A stretch of DNA of 64,000 nt, taken from NCBI GenBank assembly GCA_949825065.1, contig OX463854.1, positions 12,251,112 through 12,315,111 on the forward strand, read 5' to 3'. Numbering within the stretch: position 1 is the stretch's first letter; every line of letters begins with the position of its first letter. The DNA comes from Odontocerum albicorne (Eukaryota; Arthropoda; Insecta; Trichoptera; Odontoceridae). Of the stretch, positions 1 through 12,703 are shown in pieces. The translations under genes and the position numbers were made by a program. Under the pieces are notes generated by a model. That model did not search any database. It was given only the letters and a program-made list of their open reading frames with translations, and was not told where the DNA came from.

Positions 1-2210
1 CCACTCATTGGTTGATGTTCGTTGGGAAGGCAAAAGGGCGAAAATATAACACGGAATGGATGTTAAAAAAATAATTGGATAATTTACGTTGTAAAAAACT
101 GTAAGTCTGTGATCAAAAAGAGAGAAAGGAAAAGTCAATGCCATAAGTTAGCGAAAATTTAAAACATGTTCATATTGCTATGATGTGGCTGATGGTATTT
201 TGCGATTCGGGAAGAATGTTTTCTGATGATGGAATAATTACGAGAGTTCCTGATCGAATACCACACCACGCTATCACTCTGTGAGGTTACAATGGGGAGT
301 TTTGAATAACTTGTGGATTTTTAGAGCCCCAAGGGTGACTATTTGGTTTTATGTAATATCCCATGATGTCGAAATAGGCTTCGTTGTTTATTATGTTTTT
401 CTAAAATAAAATAAAGAATAATTTTTGTGATACATTTGAATAATAACCCATTGTTGAATGGGTTTTAACCCTTCTTTCCCTGTGATGTGTAACTAGTACA
501 CATTGCTTCTAAAACCTTTATATCTCTATAAATATAATAAATACTGGGTTCAGATTTTAGGTATTCCTCCGTAATACATTAACGCATTGAATGAAAAAAA
601 TAATATTAATAATAATTAGCACTTATCGAGATATTTTGTGAAAATCATCAGAGATATTTTGTGAAAATCGGGAATAAATTCACCAATACAATCAAACGTG
701 TGCCAGTGTGTAACGTAGGTTTATTCATTCTAAAAAACCGCTATAGGTGAGGAAGCGACGCTATTCACGTCTCACTCTCACTCTTCTTCGGTATATGGGA
801 ACGCAAGAAATAGAATCTCAGTAGCTTTCGAGCATCCATTTGAGGTGGTCGCTTCACCCATTTTCTGAACGTCGGCCGATGTTTTTTCATGTTTTCAGCA
901 ATAAAATTTCAATAACTATCACTTTTGATTTCAAATTTTATTAATTTAAGCGATTAGCTATGAATTTTCTTATTTTTCTGATTTTAAATCGCTCATTTTT
1001 ACATGTGTATTAAATACACAGCACCGGAACGCGCGGTTTTTTTAGCATAGAAAGGGAAAGGTTAAAATACTTAATAACAAATTTTCCACGAATTTTTCTA
1101 CTTGAATGTCTAACTATCAAACTCAGTAAAAATTGAGGTCGATATAAATTGAAAAGTTGACTATTGGCTACCCAGTATATTTTTATCATTATAAATGTAT
1201 AGTATAGTTTTGTAGTTACATTTTAAAAAACATATTTATTATTGAAATATGTTATTTTATATGAAATAAATATAATAAAAATGCGGAACGTGCGATGGTA
1301 TTACTGGTAGAACAGATGCCGTAAAGAATGGAAGATGGTAGTTGGATACCTTTTAAGAACTATGAGAAGCAGTAGAGAATATGTGATGAGATTTATGGAT
1401 TTATACAACCAAGGATGCGTATGTGAATAAAAATCAAACCACTACTCTCTACTTGCTCCAAAAGAACGTGATATGTTTGCCAATTTTTTTTTTAATTTAA
1501 AAAATAAATCTAAAAGTTATCTAAAGGGAATATTTCCTGAGGAGAATTTCGCAAGTTCCAAGTATGAATTTTACCTTCATCGAATATCACGTTTGTGATA
1601 TAATATGTATCAAGTGCCTATCTTTTCACACAATAAGGTGGAGAGTCGAGAAGTGGACGTGATGAGCTCTTGTCATACAAGTTTGCTTTGTGGCGGCTCC
1701 AATGCCAAGTTTGCTTTCCTATACTTGAATTGTCTGTCACCTTTTGGTTTGGCTTGAGAGTTATTCTAGAAAAAAAATTGATACTATTTTCGTGTTCAAA
1801 TCTTTGATGACATGAACAAATATCTCACCTTTTTTCAATTAACGGTTTCAGCTTTAAATTAATGGAACTCTGTATAAGAATATTCAACATTTTATAACTT
1901 TGTTATTCCACTAAATACAGTATACTCGTGACACGTAATTCTAACTTATATCTCAGACGAAATATCTAAATACAGCTTCAAAATAGGAGATATAAACACA
2001 TATCTCAGGGGGTAGTGGAAAAAATTTAATTTATTGTTAAATATCTCTAAACTATTTTTGTCTGCTAAGTGCAGCCATAAATAACATAACACACAATATT
2101 GTACGGTTTCATGAGAATTAATTTACAATATAATATTACAATGAAACGTTTATTAATTAAAAAAAAAACATTTTGATTCTTAGATTTACCAAAAACACTT
2201 TAATGTGACT
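1..2210. other. AT-rich DNA without recognisable genes
   Basis: No coding region or RNA gene is recognised. A 19-base word (GAGATATTTTGTGAAAATC) is repeated directly near 629-670. The stretch 1019-1074 (CAGCACCG, then a T-run with TTTAGCA, then GGTTAA) resembles 33756-33803, so it may be a small dispersed repeat. Confidence 0.6.
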
Positions 2211-2212
2211 TT

Positions 2213-2383
2213 CTTGACAAGACGCTAGTTTTCCAACACAGGGAGTGTGGGCTCGAATTCTGTTGGTACTTTTTTTTTTAAACAGCTTTTGTCTGGTTCT
2301 CACTTAGGGGTTGTTTGACACCTTACAGGTTGGTTGGAAGAGATCACAACAGGGCAATAAGCCCGTTAGGTTGTACTGTTGTA
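2213..2383 (+). mobile_element. SINE-A copy, degenerate
   Basis: Reads AAGACGC, then a B-box-like GGCTCGAATTC, then a T-run, then the family body (CTGGTTCTCACTTAGGGG, GGTTGGTTGGAAGA, GGGCAATAAGCCCGTTAGGT). This is the same order as the well-preserved copies at 19492-19685 and 46388-46590. The A box is eroded. SINE-A is defined here from copies in this window. Confidence 0.7.
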
Positions 2384-2558
2384 TAATACAGTAATTAATT
2401 ATTTAAAGGTTTTTAACCCGGTATACGTCCTTGCCGATTTAAAAGGTATATACGGATTTCGTCTTCATAATATGCCTTGTCCGGTCCCTGGCCATTTTGA
2501 GAAAATATCTTAGTTTTTAGTGGCACGGAACAGATCCGTAACTGTCTGGATACCTGTT

Positions 2559-2642
2559 CATTCGCGAATCCAGTGTAACCATTCGCGAATCCAGTGTAAC
2601 CATTCGCGAATCCAGTGTAACCATTTGCAAATACAGCGTACT
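2559..2642. repeat. 21-bp tandem repeat, 4 units
   Basis: Three exact units of CATTCGCGAATCCAGTGTAA plus C, followed by a diverged fourth. Each unit contains the palindrome ATTCGCGAAT. A short open frame across it translates as a repeated heptapeptide and is an artefact of the repeat. Confidence 0.9.
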
Positions 2643-3842
2643 CGAAAGAAGTATCTTAGTCTGGGTAAAGTAGTCTTCACGTGCGCGGATGTGTTATCAA
2701 CACGTGCACATATGAACCGCGAGTTACGTGCACACTCAAGTAGTTATTAATCTAAATATTCGATTAATGGCGCTGAAGACAGTGTGGTCTCTCAACTACG
2801 CTCTTCAATATGTCCGAATCAACGATTATTTGAAGGGTACCATGCCATATGTATGAATAAAACGAAACCCGCTCGATATAAAGTTAACATCTTGATCCTT
2901 TTTATTAATAATTTCTTTATCATAAGAAAATTTGAAAATCGAAAAATAAAACGATCGCAAATGAAATCGACATAAAATAAATCGTAAACGAAATCAAATT
3001 GGGCGTTATACAAAAAAAACATGTAAAAACAATATTTATTATTCAAGTCTCAAATATTATTGTAATTCATTTGTGGATTTCAAAGAAGAACGCCGAATTT
3101 TAGCGAAAATTCTTGCCGAACATTAATAAGATAAAGAGGCGTATTATATTTTGATGGAAGTGGGTCTTACTTAGTTTTTAAGTGGTCATATCCAGGTTCG
3201 AGAGAGCTGAAGTTAAGGAAAAACGGTTCAAATATTTACATTCACGGGAGGCACTAGGCAGTTAGCTAGCGAAAAATTTGCAAACGTATGATAAAAACAT
3301 GGTGTAGTCCAATGCTACATACTCTTATCCCAATTTATTTAATCAAAATATATCATATGTTTTGCACAACAAATATAAAAAAAAATCTTCGTGAAAATTT
3401 TATATATATTGTGATTATTTTTAAACTAATTAGTTTGAAAATCGCTCGGTTAACTAACTGACTATTAAATTTGACATTTTCACGGTTGAATATGTTATAA
3501 ATGAACGATATTTTTGGTAAATCCGCGTCTAGTAAAATAAATCAGGTAAGATTACCTCAAATTATATCCCGACGTTTTACCTAACATAAGTATCATCTGG
3601 CATTCTCAAGGGAAGCGAGTCACATTGTCTGTCGAGTTTAAATTTATGTTTCTAACAGGCACTCGTTAATAATTATGATGTTTTTCGCTATTTTTACGTG
3701 TTAGCTTTGAAATTGTTACAATCGTATTAATTTTACGAAATATTCAATGAATTAAGGATGACTAATTTTGGCTAATGTTGGTTTTCTTTAATTATATTTC
3801 AATCAGATCGATCTTTTAATTATTTGAGATTATGAATTAGAC
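2643..3842. other. No gene seen
   Basis: AT-rich sequence. The overlapping short frames on both strands show no family signature. Confidence 0.5.
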
Positions 3843-3915
3843 CAAAGATTCCCAAAGTAGTATATATGGACCCCCAAGGGTTGATTTTGACTTGCAGGGG
3901 GTCTATGTCAGCGAG
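3843..3915 (+). mobile_element. hAT-like terminal sequence
   Basis: Begins CAAAGATTCCCAAAGTAGTA and continues with GGACCCCCAAGGG. This resembles the ends of hAT-type elements (a CA-start, then TTCCCAAA, then a C-rich block). No transposase or partner end was found, so this is a solo end at best. Confidence 0.35.
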
Positions 3916-4650
3916 AAAAGAAATTGTGTGTGCACGAGATGTAAATGGGTGTCTACGTGAGCGTATCCCATTTAGGCAGATCATCATCAATATTTAGGCG
4001 TTCCGTAAATGTCTTATTACACCTAACACAGATTGTGTGTACATAATACTTAGAAAATACTTATACATATATAAGACATAGAAAATACTTATACAAAGAA
4101 ATCGAATGCAAATTACTGAACATGGATATTTAAGACTATACCTCACTAATTTGAAGCCAAATATTGAATCATTGCTATCAGAGTATCAGGTTCATCCCTC
4201 TCATTAACAGTATTATTTGTGTATTAATTTTATGTAAGAATTTAACAAGGTTTTAATTTGTTTCATTCCAAAGCCAAATATTTACTTGCATTTTGTGTCT
4301 TTTCAATAAAGGTATGAATGAAAATTGTACATGTTTTTCTTTTTTTACAATCGTCCATTCTACAAAAAAACCTTATCAAGGTGAACAGCACTGTGTCAGC
4401 TGTCAAAAACACATTTGAAGTTAATAAGTTTAGGAAAATTCAATATAAGGCAGGCAGAGGGTCTACGGAAAACAAAAAAATCGGAAAGTGGTATACGGGG
4501 CGGAAAAGTTAAGGAAACTATGAACTAGACAAAAACCAGATGTTTTTTTAAAACCATTCTCAAAAAGCATCATATGTAGGATGTTATATAAGCAAACACT
4601 TTGTCAGTATCAAAGTTTTATTTATCACATATTGGAAGATCTACAAAACT
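3916..4650. other. No gene seen
   Basis: AT-rich DNA. A 64-codon frame at 4318-4512 has no recognisable signature. Confidence 0.5.
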
Positions 4651-4652
4651 GT

Positions 4653-4885
4653 CATGGTAGTTCGTCTTCTCTTGGTAAGTTTTATGCGGTTTTCTTACCA
4701 AATATGATTTTTTCAACATATGCAGATACAAGGAAGTTTTTTATATAAGGGCACAGCCAAGTTCCTATCATTACTCAACTTGCTTTTTTTTTGTTATATT
4801 TTTAATCAGTTCATATTTGTGGGCTCGAGCTAGAATGGCCTCGAGGAGAGTTTGTTCTCGAAGCGGCGCTGTATAAATTGTCATT
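4653..4885 (+). mobile_element. SINE-B copy
   Basis: Starts with the family head (TAGTTCGTCTTCTCTTGGTA, then TTTTCTTACCAAATATG, then CATATGCAGATAC). It ends with a B-box-like GGGCTCGAGCT, GAGGAGAGTTTGTTCTC and GGCGCTGTATAAA. The same order is seen at 32229-32465 and 45186-45420. Confidence 0.7.
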
Positions 4886-6023
4886 TTATTTATATTTAAA
4901 TAAAAAAATATATTAAACAAAAAACAATGATATAAAGCATTAAATAAATTATATTCGGTGGGGTAAAAAAAGTGATTTTACGAGAAAATTTTAGGAATAT
5001 GTTGCTGAAGAAAGAATGTTTCAAATGGTTGAATATGTATGATTATGAGTATTTTCCATGTGATGATTATTTCAATACTACTTTATTACTCCCACTAAAG
5101 TTCAAGAACCAAAAATGCTTCGACGAACGTTTCGCCAACATTTTTTCATTGAGAATTCGCAGTCACGTGCCGGCACTGCGGTTCAGCCCATTATGTGGAA
5201 GCGAATAAGCCACGCACTGTTTACATTTGCAAAAAAATAATATTTGTGTGCGATCGCGTTTCCTTAAACAGTGGCGTATGAGAAAATTTTAAACTAACTT
5301 AATGTATATTTTTTTTCGTCACATACACAAAAACACGTAGAAAAAAAGTTCAAAATAACTTGAAAAAAAAAACTGATTACAAACAGAAGACAAATGTAAC
5401 AATATTTTTGGTTTTTAATTTTCATTGAAGAAAAAGTCAGTTTAAAATGATTTGAAATCAAATTTCAATAAAGCATAGTTAAATTTTCCATCGAAAAAAT
5501 ATTATTTGCCATAAGGCATAGTCTTGTCTTTTTTATTTAACGGTACTGAATCTTGATATGTTACAAAGGTTCAATGGAAAATGTTTAGTTTAAGAACGTT
5601 TGCCTAAGGGGTATGATGGAAGTAGCGTGGGGAACACGTGACAAATGCGAGACCTGTTCTCCATACGCACTAGCAATCCTTATCCATAACAATAAGGGTA
5701 AGATGCTGGTTGTGGTTAAGTCACGTATTGAATATGTCAACTGCTTGAGCTGTGCTTTTTTAACGCGGAATTCAGTTTCCACTTGACACCGGTGTACATG
5801 TGAAAAGTTTCACAGTTTCAGCTTAATATTCAAGATTGTGGTTTGTCGGGCTTTGGGTTAAACTGAATTACGGCATTTGATGAAATGTCTATGTTCCTGA
5901 TGGAACATAAAATGTACCTAGTTATAAAGATAATTATTTTGTTATAAAGAATATAATGGCTTTGTTATTCGCATGGCCGATCACAAACTATTAAAACGCA
6001 TTATATATGAAAAATACTGAGGA
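4886..6023. other. No gene seen
   Basis: AT-rich. Open frames at 4972-5208 (+) and 5585-5782 (-) show no known motif and are about as long as expected by chance at this base composition. Confidence 0.5.
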
Positions 6024-6180
6024 AGAAGACTTCCGTAATCTAGTTGGTAAGGACCTTTTCATCTGACGCGGAGGTTGTGGGTTCGATTCTCCCCGGAACC
6101 AGATTTAAAAAAATAAAAGTCCTCACAAACAAATTTCTTGTTGATTGGAAGCAATGACCGAATCGCACTAATCCCTCAAG
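6024..6180 (+). mobile_element. SINE-A copy
   Basis: GACTTCCGTAATCTAGTTGG matches the family 5' end (GACCTCCGTGGCCTGGTGG in good copies). An excellent B box, GGGTTCGATTC, follows 45 bases later, then an A-rich stretch and the decayed body. It sits directly upstream of a SINE-B copy. Confidence 0.75.
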
Positions 6181-6212
6181 GCTGCCCTGCATATAAATAA
6201 AATGTTATACAT

Positions 6213-6332
6213 GATTCACTCGGGTGCTGCTATAGCCCTCAAACGTGATTTGTTTAGTAATAGTGGGTTCGAGTCCCGAGTGAGGTTGCCTTTGGCGAGA
6301 GTTTGCTCCCTAAACGGCGTTATATAATATAA
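6213..6332 (+). mobile_element. SINE-B copy, 3' half
   Basis: Contains GTGGGTTCGAGTCCCGAGTG (B-box-like), then GGCGAGAGTTTGCTCCCTAA and ACGGCGTTATATAA. This matches the 3' halves of the copies at 4653 and 32229. Confidence 0.7.
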
Positions 6333-6625
6333 AAAAAATGCCATTTGAAAAAATGTTGGATAAGGAAGGTGGAGCGGTGTTTGTTCTCTGATTGGTATAG
6401 GGCTGGAGCTGTCAGAAAAGTGAAAGTGGAAGTATCTGAGAGCTGAGCACATACAGTACAGTGGCTCAGTGAATATTCAAATGATACCTCTGCGGAGTAT
6501 ACGCACTTTGAGAATTGGGCTATTTTCCAGCAAGAAGTCTGATATCAGATGTGTAGGTGCAGTCTATAGGGGACGTCCGCCTTTCCCCTTGCCAGATATG
6601 ACCCCTTACGTGATTTTAAAAGCCT

Positions 6626-7118
6626 GCCTCATCATCACTGCCGGGCCTTGCAGTCGAGGATCCCCTTGCCACTACAACGCCAGTCCTGAACCATTCTCCC
6701 ACGTCGATTGTGTGATCTTCTGTGAGAGAACAGCCTGTTCCTGGATGCGCACTCCCTCCCGCAAATGCCACAGACATATGGACCCTGCTGAGCCACCTGT
6801 CCATGTTGACGTATGTTCGCAGCGCGCAGACTGTTTCTCATACGTCTAGCCGCTGAGACGCCATCAGCCCGAGAACATACGGCTCTCCACCTCTCACGGA
6901 TCCGAGTCCCCAGCTCCCAGTCCTCAGGCACCCCGCACAAAGTAAGCGACTATCGCAGACTGTCCTTATAGCGTTTCGTCTGCCCACCAACTCTTCGCTT
7001 GCCCACCCCTTCTCCGTACAAGATGCGTTTTAGAAATCTGTGATCGCCCATGAGTATCACATGCCCGGTGCACCACAATTTCACCTTTACAACCATATCC
7101 TCTGTAGGTTTACAGTTG
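6626..7118 (-). pseudogene. LINE ORF2 C-terminus with zinc finger, 5'-truncated
   Basis: The minus strand encodes the end of a LINE reverse-transcriptase polyprotein. It reads TGHVI-MGDHR, then VGGQTKRYKDSLR, then an ERWRAVCS block. The last ~100 residues (6635-6940) carry a C2H2-type finger: CGICGRECASRNRLFSHRRSH. The order HV..M.DHR, RRVGGQ..RYKD, WR, finger is typical of RTE-like LINE C-termini. Frames shift upstream of ~6940. It is clearly related to the plus-strand copy at 41045-41535, and both copies start to align at the same point (AACTCCAA.TGTAAACCTA). The last ~50 bases (6629-6680) form a tail shared with SINE-C. GC content is far above the surroundings. Confidence 0.8.
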
Positions 7119-7181
7119 GAGTGTTGCAGGACCGAAACATTCTGCTTGCCTAGAGGCTCAGTGGTTGACTTGGCAACATGG

Positions 7182-7433
7182 TTAGTCGTCTTCCTCCATG
7201 GAAATACATGTATTTAAATTGTTTTCTTGTATCAGGGCGCACCTCGGCTCCCCGTGCGTACACTTAAACAATTGGACTACCCAATTCTCTCTGACTATGG
7301 GAACTTTAATAGCATTTTTTAGCTTCAAACTCGTCATTTTGCCCTGTTGCAATTTTTGCAGCCCTCTGGATGAAAGCTCATTCTGTGGTACTGCGATGAA
7401 AATCGAATCAGTAATTTCCGAAGGGAACTCCAT
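7182..7433 (-). other. Unrecognised coding-like fragment, 83 codons
   Basis: An open frame just upstream (in minus orientation) of the LINE fragment. Codon use is mixed rather than A/T-homopolymeric and local GC is raised. The translation contains RGLQKLQQGK, ENWVVQLFKCTHGEPRCALI and ISMEEDD before the stop. A TAA lies immediately before the ATG in the same frame, so any real protein would enter by splicing or from a frame now broken. I do not recognise a family. It may be captured host sequence, part of an unknown retroelement, or chance. Confidence 0.3.
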
Positions 7434-7499
7434 TTACCCTTATATTGGTTCATCTTCAGACCGATTGGCTGCTCCGATTTCGTGGGACCAATTATAGTT

Positions 7500-8414
7500 T
7501 TGTTGCATATGAAGTTTTCTGTGAAATTACAATCAATTTGTTGGAATGTTTAAACTCCAGGCTTAAGCCACTTTATAAGAAGATTATTACTGCGCTCCGA
7601 GTTATTTTTCTTCTCCCGTGATATCGAACCTATACTTTTTACACTCGTGTGTTTCTCCACCGGAGATGGAGTTCTTTTGTGCAGTTTTTTTTTGGTCACT
7701 ATGTGACATCGCACCCTTAAAAAAGTAAAGAAAGTTTCATTCTTCTACTGTTGATCACGCTGAATGGGGACTTATTTCGTCCTCCATAATATTCTGGGTA
7801 GTGGTGGGATCAAACTGACTAAGTGACTGGGGTGAAGTTTCATGATTTCGTTAGAATGGCAAAGCGATTCTTGATTTCGAGACTCAGCACCGAAACATCG
7901 TCACACGTAGTGTATTTAGGAAGTTTGAAAACATTTATATACTTTTATGATACGCCTCTGTTTGGAAATAATTTCTAAGATCGTTATTTTCGTCTTGGAG
8001 CATTGAAATGGTATTGACTATGCAGTATAAAATGTAATAATATTGATTTATTTGGTAACCGTGATCACGATCGATATTTGATAATGTAACTTTTATGAAA
8101 ATTTCCCTTTGTCTGAAACATTTCCTTGAATCGTTTTATTTGAAAAATATTGTGTTCTTAAAAATTTTAGTATGTTTATTCCTTTATGCTGAAAATCACA
8201 ATTATTTTTGTTTATATGATATTTGATTTGAATTCTTATCTAGATGATGACATATCGAATTTATTCCCTTTACAAGACTATTTAGGAAATTTTATGTTTT
8301 TTTGTGGACATTTTTTATCATTCATTGAAGAACTGAAAATTTATTAAACGCTTTCACTTGCCACTTATATATTATTAATAGCATTTATTCAAGTGTTTAT
8401 TATATACATACATA
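7500..8414. other. No gene seen
   Basis: AT-rich DNA without a recognisable repeat or coding signature. Confidence 0.5.
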
Positions 8415-8700
8415 ACAACATGCTTTTCGTTTTTGGGGTAGGCAGAAAAGAAAGAACGCCAAACTTTCCCATTATGACCTTCTAATTTCCGTACATGCTA
8501 TCATTTTCTTACACTCCTTTCTATTCCTCATATCCATTTTATTATTTGATTGACCAGATTATTATTTTCTCGACAATTGTTTCTCAAGCACCTTCGAATA
8601 TTTTGTTCAGTAAGTTTTTCGTTTCCTATTCCTAACACGTACAAACTTTTCATTTATTTTAATATCCTCGTTTCAATTCCAATCGTATTAGATGTTTGTA
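8415..8700 (+). repeat. Dispersed repeat D copy
   Basis: Carries the family landmark GGGGTAGGCAGAAAAGAAAG, followed by pyrimidine-rich sequence. The same landmark or its neighbours recur at 17096, 24225, 24380, 27185 (inverted), 41560 and 45960. It has no coding potential, and its nature (MITE, SINE or LINE 3'UTR) is unknown. Confidence 0.5.
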
Positions 8701-9544
8701 ATTACAAACATTAATGCATCAGTAGTTTAATTATAAAATATATAAATAAATTGTTTTTTTTTTGGTGATTTACTTGCTTCTTTTTTCATACATAATATGA
8801 GTATATACACCAGTATCTCTATTGTTCTACCAAATATATGTCTTTTTCACGAACACGGCTGTCAGTAACATCTTTTATATCACTTCATTTCACACGTTTT
8901 GTTTTTTGACATGTGAAAATCATTTTCAAAATTGTTAACGTCATTGTTCATCATATGCAACGAACAGATACGAGTATTAAATGGTTTGTAGGCAAAATTG
9001 AAAGCAGTTTTTTTTAAATGAAATGAAATATTTTGAAACACTTTTTTGTAAAAAATTTACATCGTCTATTTTAAAACAAAAAATAAAAAGAATATGTTAC
9101 ACTATTTTGTAACATCTGTGACACCATGGTCACTGTGAGAATTGAAAAGGAGTAGATATTTAGAAACTACGAAAAGTTAGGTAAAAAAATGCCTTCTGGT
9201 AAAACGATTCAGAACCCTCTGGCCATTGAACACTGTATTGCTTTGGTACTAAGCATTGATGCTACTACCCGTGAGGGGCTTCTTTTTTAAATGAATCAAA
9301 AACGTTTTTCAGTCCCTTTTTGGTTTTCAAGTTTGTAAATCTTCAAGTAAACAATTTTCATAATCGGAATCCAATAAAAAAATGTTTTGTTTATATTTCG
9401 TGATTTAACAATGTATTCTAAACATAATTTGAGTATTTTCCACATTTTTGTGGGGAACTAATTTATGTTTCTTTCGTGGTTTTCAATTTTTTTAATAGCA
9501 TTTTTATGTTAGGTTGTTTGTAATGAAAAATTGTTCAGATTCAA
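8701..9544. other. No gene seen
   Basis: AT-rich. One TACGAGTA word lies at 8969-8976. No other structure noted. Confidence 0.5.
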
Positions 9545-9602
9545 CTAGATTTGACAGTAGACAATATGGCCGCAGTGGCGACCAGTGATGTGACATGTAA
9601 CA
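9545..9602 (-). repeat. 3' LTR start remnant
   Basis: On the minus strand it begins TGTTACATGTCACATCACTG, directly after a purine run. About 50 bases resemble 11995-12055 in the same orientation (CGTTACGTATCACATCACCG), as the starts of two LTRs of one element would. Beyond that the two copies no longer align by eye. Confidence 0.5.
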
Positions 9603-9614
9603 TCCCCTTTCTTA
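9603..9614 (-). other. Polypurine tract
   Basis: The minus strand reads AAGAAAGGGGA immediately before the TG of the 3' LTR start. This is the position and composition expected of the plus-strand primer of an LTR retrotransposon. Confidence 0.55.
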
Positions 9615-10164
9615 AGGTTAAACAATATTCAGTAAACATACTAGAGCTTGTATTAATTAAATTAAAAATAAACTTTTATTGAGCCAACAACAATCTAACG
9701 TTCAATGCCTGTGTTGGTTTTAGAACTCTACCATGTGTTGTTTTATAAGGAATATTAATATTGTGTCTAGTGTTCTCTTCCACCTGTCCATCATTCCTAT
9801 TTTCTCGCCTTAAATGTTTTATGATTGGTCAGATCGCATGGGCAAGTTGTCAATGTAGAAAAATCTTTATTGCTTTATCTTAATTTTCAATGTATTCTAT
9901 TTCTCTTTTAATTAACTATTTATATCCTGCGTACTGTATGACTTTGACATTGTATCTGAGATATTAACTTTTTGCCAGGTACATACATTAGAATTAACCA
10001 AAAGCTTGCAAAGCTTACATTATACGTTCAAACCTAGCTCGTACATCATGCAAAGCTTTTTTAAATAAATACATCCAAGATTTATGATCAGTGTGTACTG
10101 TCACTTTGTGGCCGAATACATAAAGATGAAATTTATTACATACAAACATTTCTTCTTCAATTGG

Positions 10165-10475
10165 AACATAATTTTACTGTGAAGCAGTCAATGTTTAAGA
10201 ACTATAAGTAATTGGATAGTTATCTTGTATAATGGCTACTCCTACGGCTTACTAAGAAGAATCAACTAACATAATTTTACTGTGAAGCAGTCAATGTTTA
10301 AGAACTATCAGTAATTGGACAGTTTTCTTGTATAATAGCTACACCTACGGCAGACTAAGAAAAATCAACTGACATAATTTTACTGTGAAACAGTCAATGT
10401 TTAAGAACTATAAGTAATTGAACAGTTATCTTGTATAATGGCTACACCTACGGCTGACTAAGAAGAATCAACTGA
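10165..10475. repeat. ~104-bp tandem triplication inside RNase H
   Basis: Three copies starting ACATAATTTTACTGTGAAGC at about 10167, 10269 and 10373. Each ends near GACTAAGAAGAATCAACT and differs from the others by a few bases. The unit covers the first RNase H strand, including its catalytic-Asp region. Confidence 0.85.
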
Positions 10476-10853
10476 CAAAACATGTGGTAATTTGGAATCA
10501 TAATGAGCGAATACTGGTGAATTTGAAATAATTTCTTTCAAATTAATTCAAAATTTATCACAGTTGTCATCCCATATAGCAGTATAGTTTTTAAATAAAT
10601 TCCTTCATTTTTTGTGTTTTCTGACGTATTTTCTAAATATAGACTCGAGTAATTTACCATGTCTAAGAATCTCTGTAAATCTTTGACATGACATTGCGGG
10701 GGTGGCATATCCATTATGAATTCGACTTTTCTGAATCAACTTTGAACCGTCTTTGCTAAAAATATATTCCAAGAAGCATATTTCTTCTACAAGTAAAGTA
10801 AAAAATCACGTTTAGGAAATTAAAAAATAATTAGTTTTTAAGATGTAAGATGT

Positions 10854-11131
<278 letters not shown>

Positions 11132-11994
11132 TCGTACATATATAGCCATTTTAAAATGTTTATAGTATAGATTACTTGAATATAAAAGAAGAAAAAGATT
11201 AATGAAAATGAAAGAAGAAAAAATAGAAAATAAATTAAGAGACCAAAAGTCAGAAAAATGATCTAAATAAGATAAATGAGCAGCCCTTTATAATTTTGAT
11301 CTAATTTCATCTGTATTCTGTAGTGGATAATTTTTTCTCAGAATGTTTTTGTTTAAATGTATGGGATCAAGACACACCCTCTATTTGCCTGCCCCTTTGA
11401 CAGTTTTGACTCCTTAATCGACCCAAAACGTTGGCTGGGTAACTTTCTTTGTCACCATCATCTTTTCCATGCGATCTAACTCCTCATGTACGAGGAGGGT
11501 CTGCACATGAAACCGTATTTTCACAACGCTTAAGATGACTTACAGAAAGAATCCATCCAAGACCCTGAAAGACATCATTATATTTACTAAGAATTGTTTG
11601 ACTATCGCGTTTATTTCAATTAAAAACACTCTTTTCAAAATAAAGTTGGTGAACTTTAAACAATAGAACATTGCAAATTTGTGATAGAGAATAAAAATTT
11701 TCCTGTTACATTATTAAATTTAAATTCCTAGTTGAATTTATCAATAAAAGGTAAGTTTTTGCCTCCAAAATCAAATCATTTGGTTCTAGATTTATTTTAA
11801 TTTATTTCAAAAAAGTTAATTTTTTTATAACTAAACAAAGACATTACATTAATATCTGCCTCAAAAATGTTAATATTTAGTCTAAAAAAATTTACATTAT
11901 TCAACATTGTTTATTTCGATGTTTCAGTTATGTCTAATGAAATATTAATCAGATTAAATAAGATTTATTTATTTGAAGCTCAAAACTATTACCA

Positions 11995-12055
11995 CAATAG
12001 ACCAGTGACAGGAGACGACAGGGCTGCTGTGTCGACGGTGATGTGATACGTAACG
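11995..12055 (-). repeat. 5' LTR start remnant
   Basis: On the minus strand CGTTACGTATCACATCACCG, then GACACAGCAGCCCTGTCG, resembles the 3' LTR start at 9602. It has the same orientation and lies on the upstream side of the pol remnant. The canonical TG start has become CG. Confidence 0.4.
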
Positions 12056-12395
12056 CTTAGAAAAAAATCTTTTTTCATCCCGTTTCATTTTACCTGTATT
12101 CCTTTTACATTGTATTTATTCTATTATGTATATATGTGTAGTTGTAACATATATGTAAGGTTAATTGTTAATCAGCAGTTTCTTACAACCAACCAGCTTA
12201 TCTTCAGGACATTAAGATGTTTTAATCCATGGTACAGATAAAAACTATTTGGTTGAATTCAAGCAAAAAAATAAATGGCTAATCTCTAAACAATAATGTT
12301 AGGACAAGAAAGAAATTCGTTCAAGGATAAGAAAACGGAAATAGGGAAACAAATGAAAATTAGGATGAAAAGATTTTTTAAATACTGAAATATTT
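12056..12395. other. No gene seen
   Basis: AT-rich, no recognised element. Confidence 0.5.
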
Positions 12396-12399
12396 TTTC

Positions 12400-12612
12400 C
12401 ATTCTCTGTGGAACGTGGATAAGGATGATGCACATCTGACATCTATTGCAAGCTCGTTCCATAGTCGTTCCACGTGGACCGCAAATAATATGTATAAAAC
12501 GAGGTGTGGTGTGTTGGTATCAAAATGAGTCTCATCGTCCGATTGAAGAGAGCATCCGTATTCTGAAAGAAAGGCGTTGAATGTTATAGATGAAGGAGAA
12601 ATTGAAATACTA
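12400..12612 (-). pseudogene. LINE ORF2 extreme C-terminus
   Basis: The minus-strand frame contains HVERLWNELAIDVRCASSLS followed by TFHREWKKYF. The pattern R.WN.LP..VR..SSL..F...LK..L marks the C-terminus of Jockey/CR1-type non-LTR reverse-transcriptase proteins. Only the last ~45 residues are recognisable, and the sequence upstream in the frame is unrelated. A dead 5'-truncated insertion is the simplest reading. Confidence 0.6.
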
Positions 12613-12703
12613 AGCACGAAATAATAATGTTGACGTCAACGTTCCGTTGCTGCCTAATTTTAAGCCATTGAACTCCGTAACTCTGACCCGTCATTATACT
12701 TTC

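Noticed and set aside
6616..6849. GC-rich plus-strand frames at 6469-6849 and a minus frame at 6616-6804
   Set aside because: They are shadows of the LINE C-terminus read on the minus strand.
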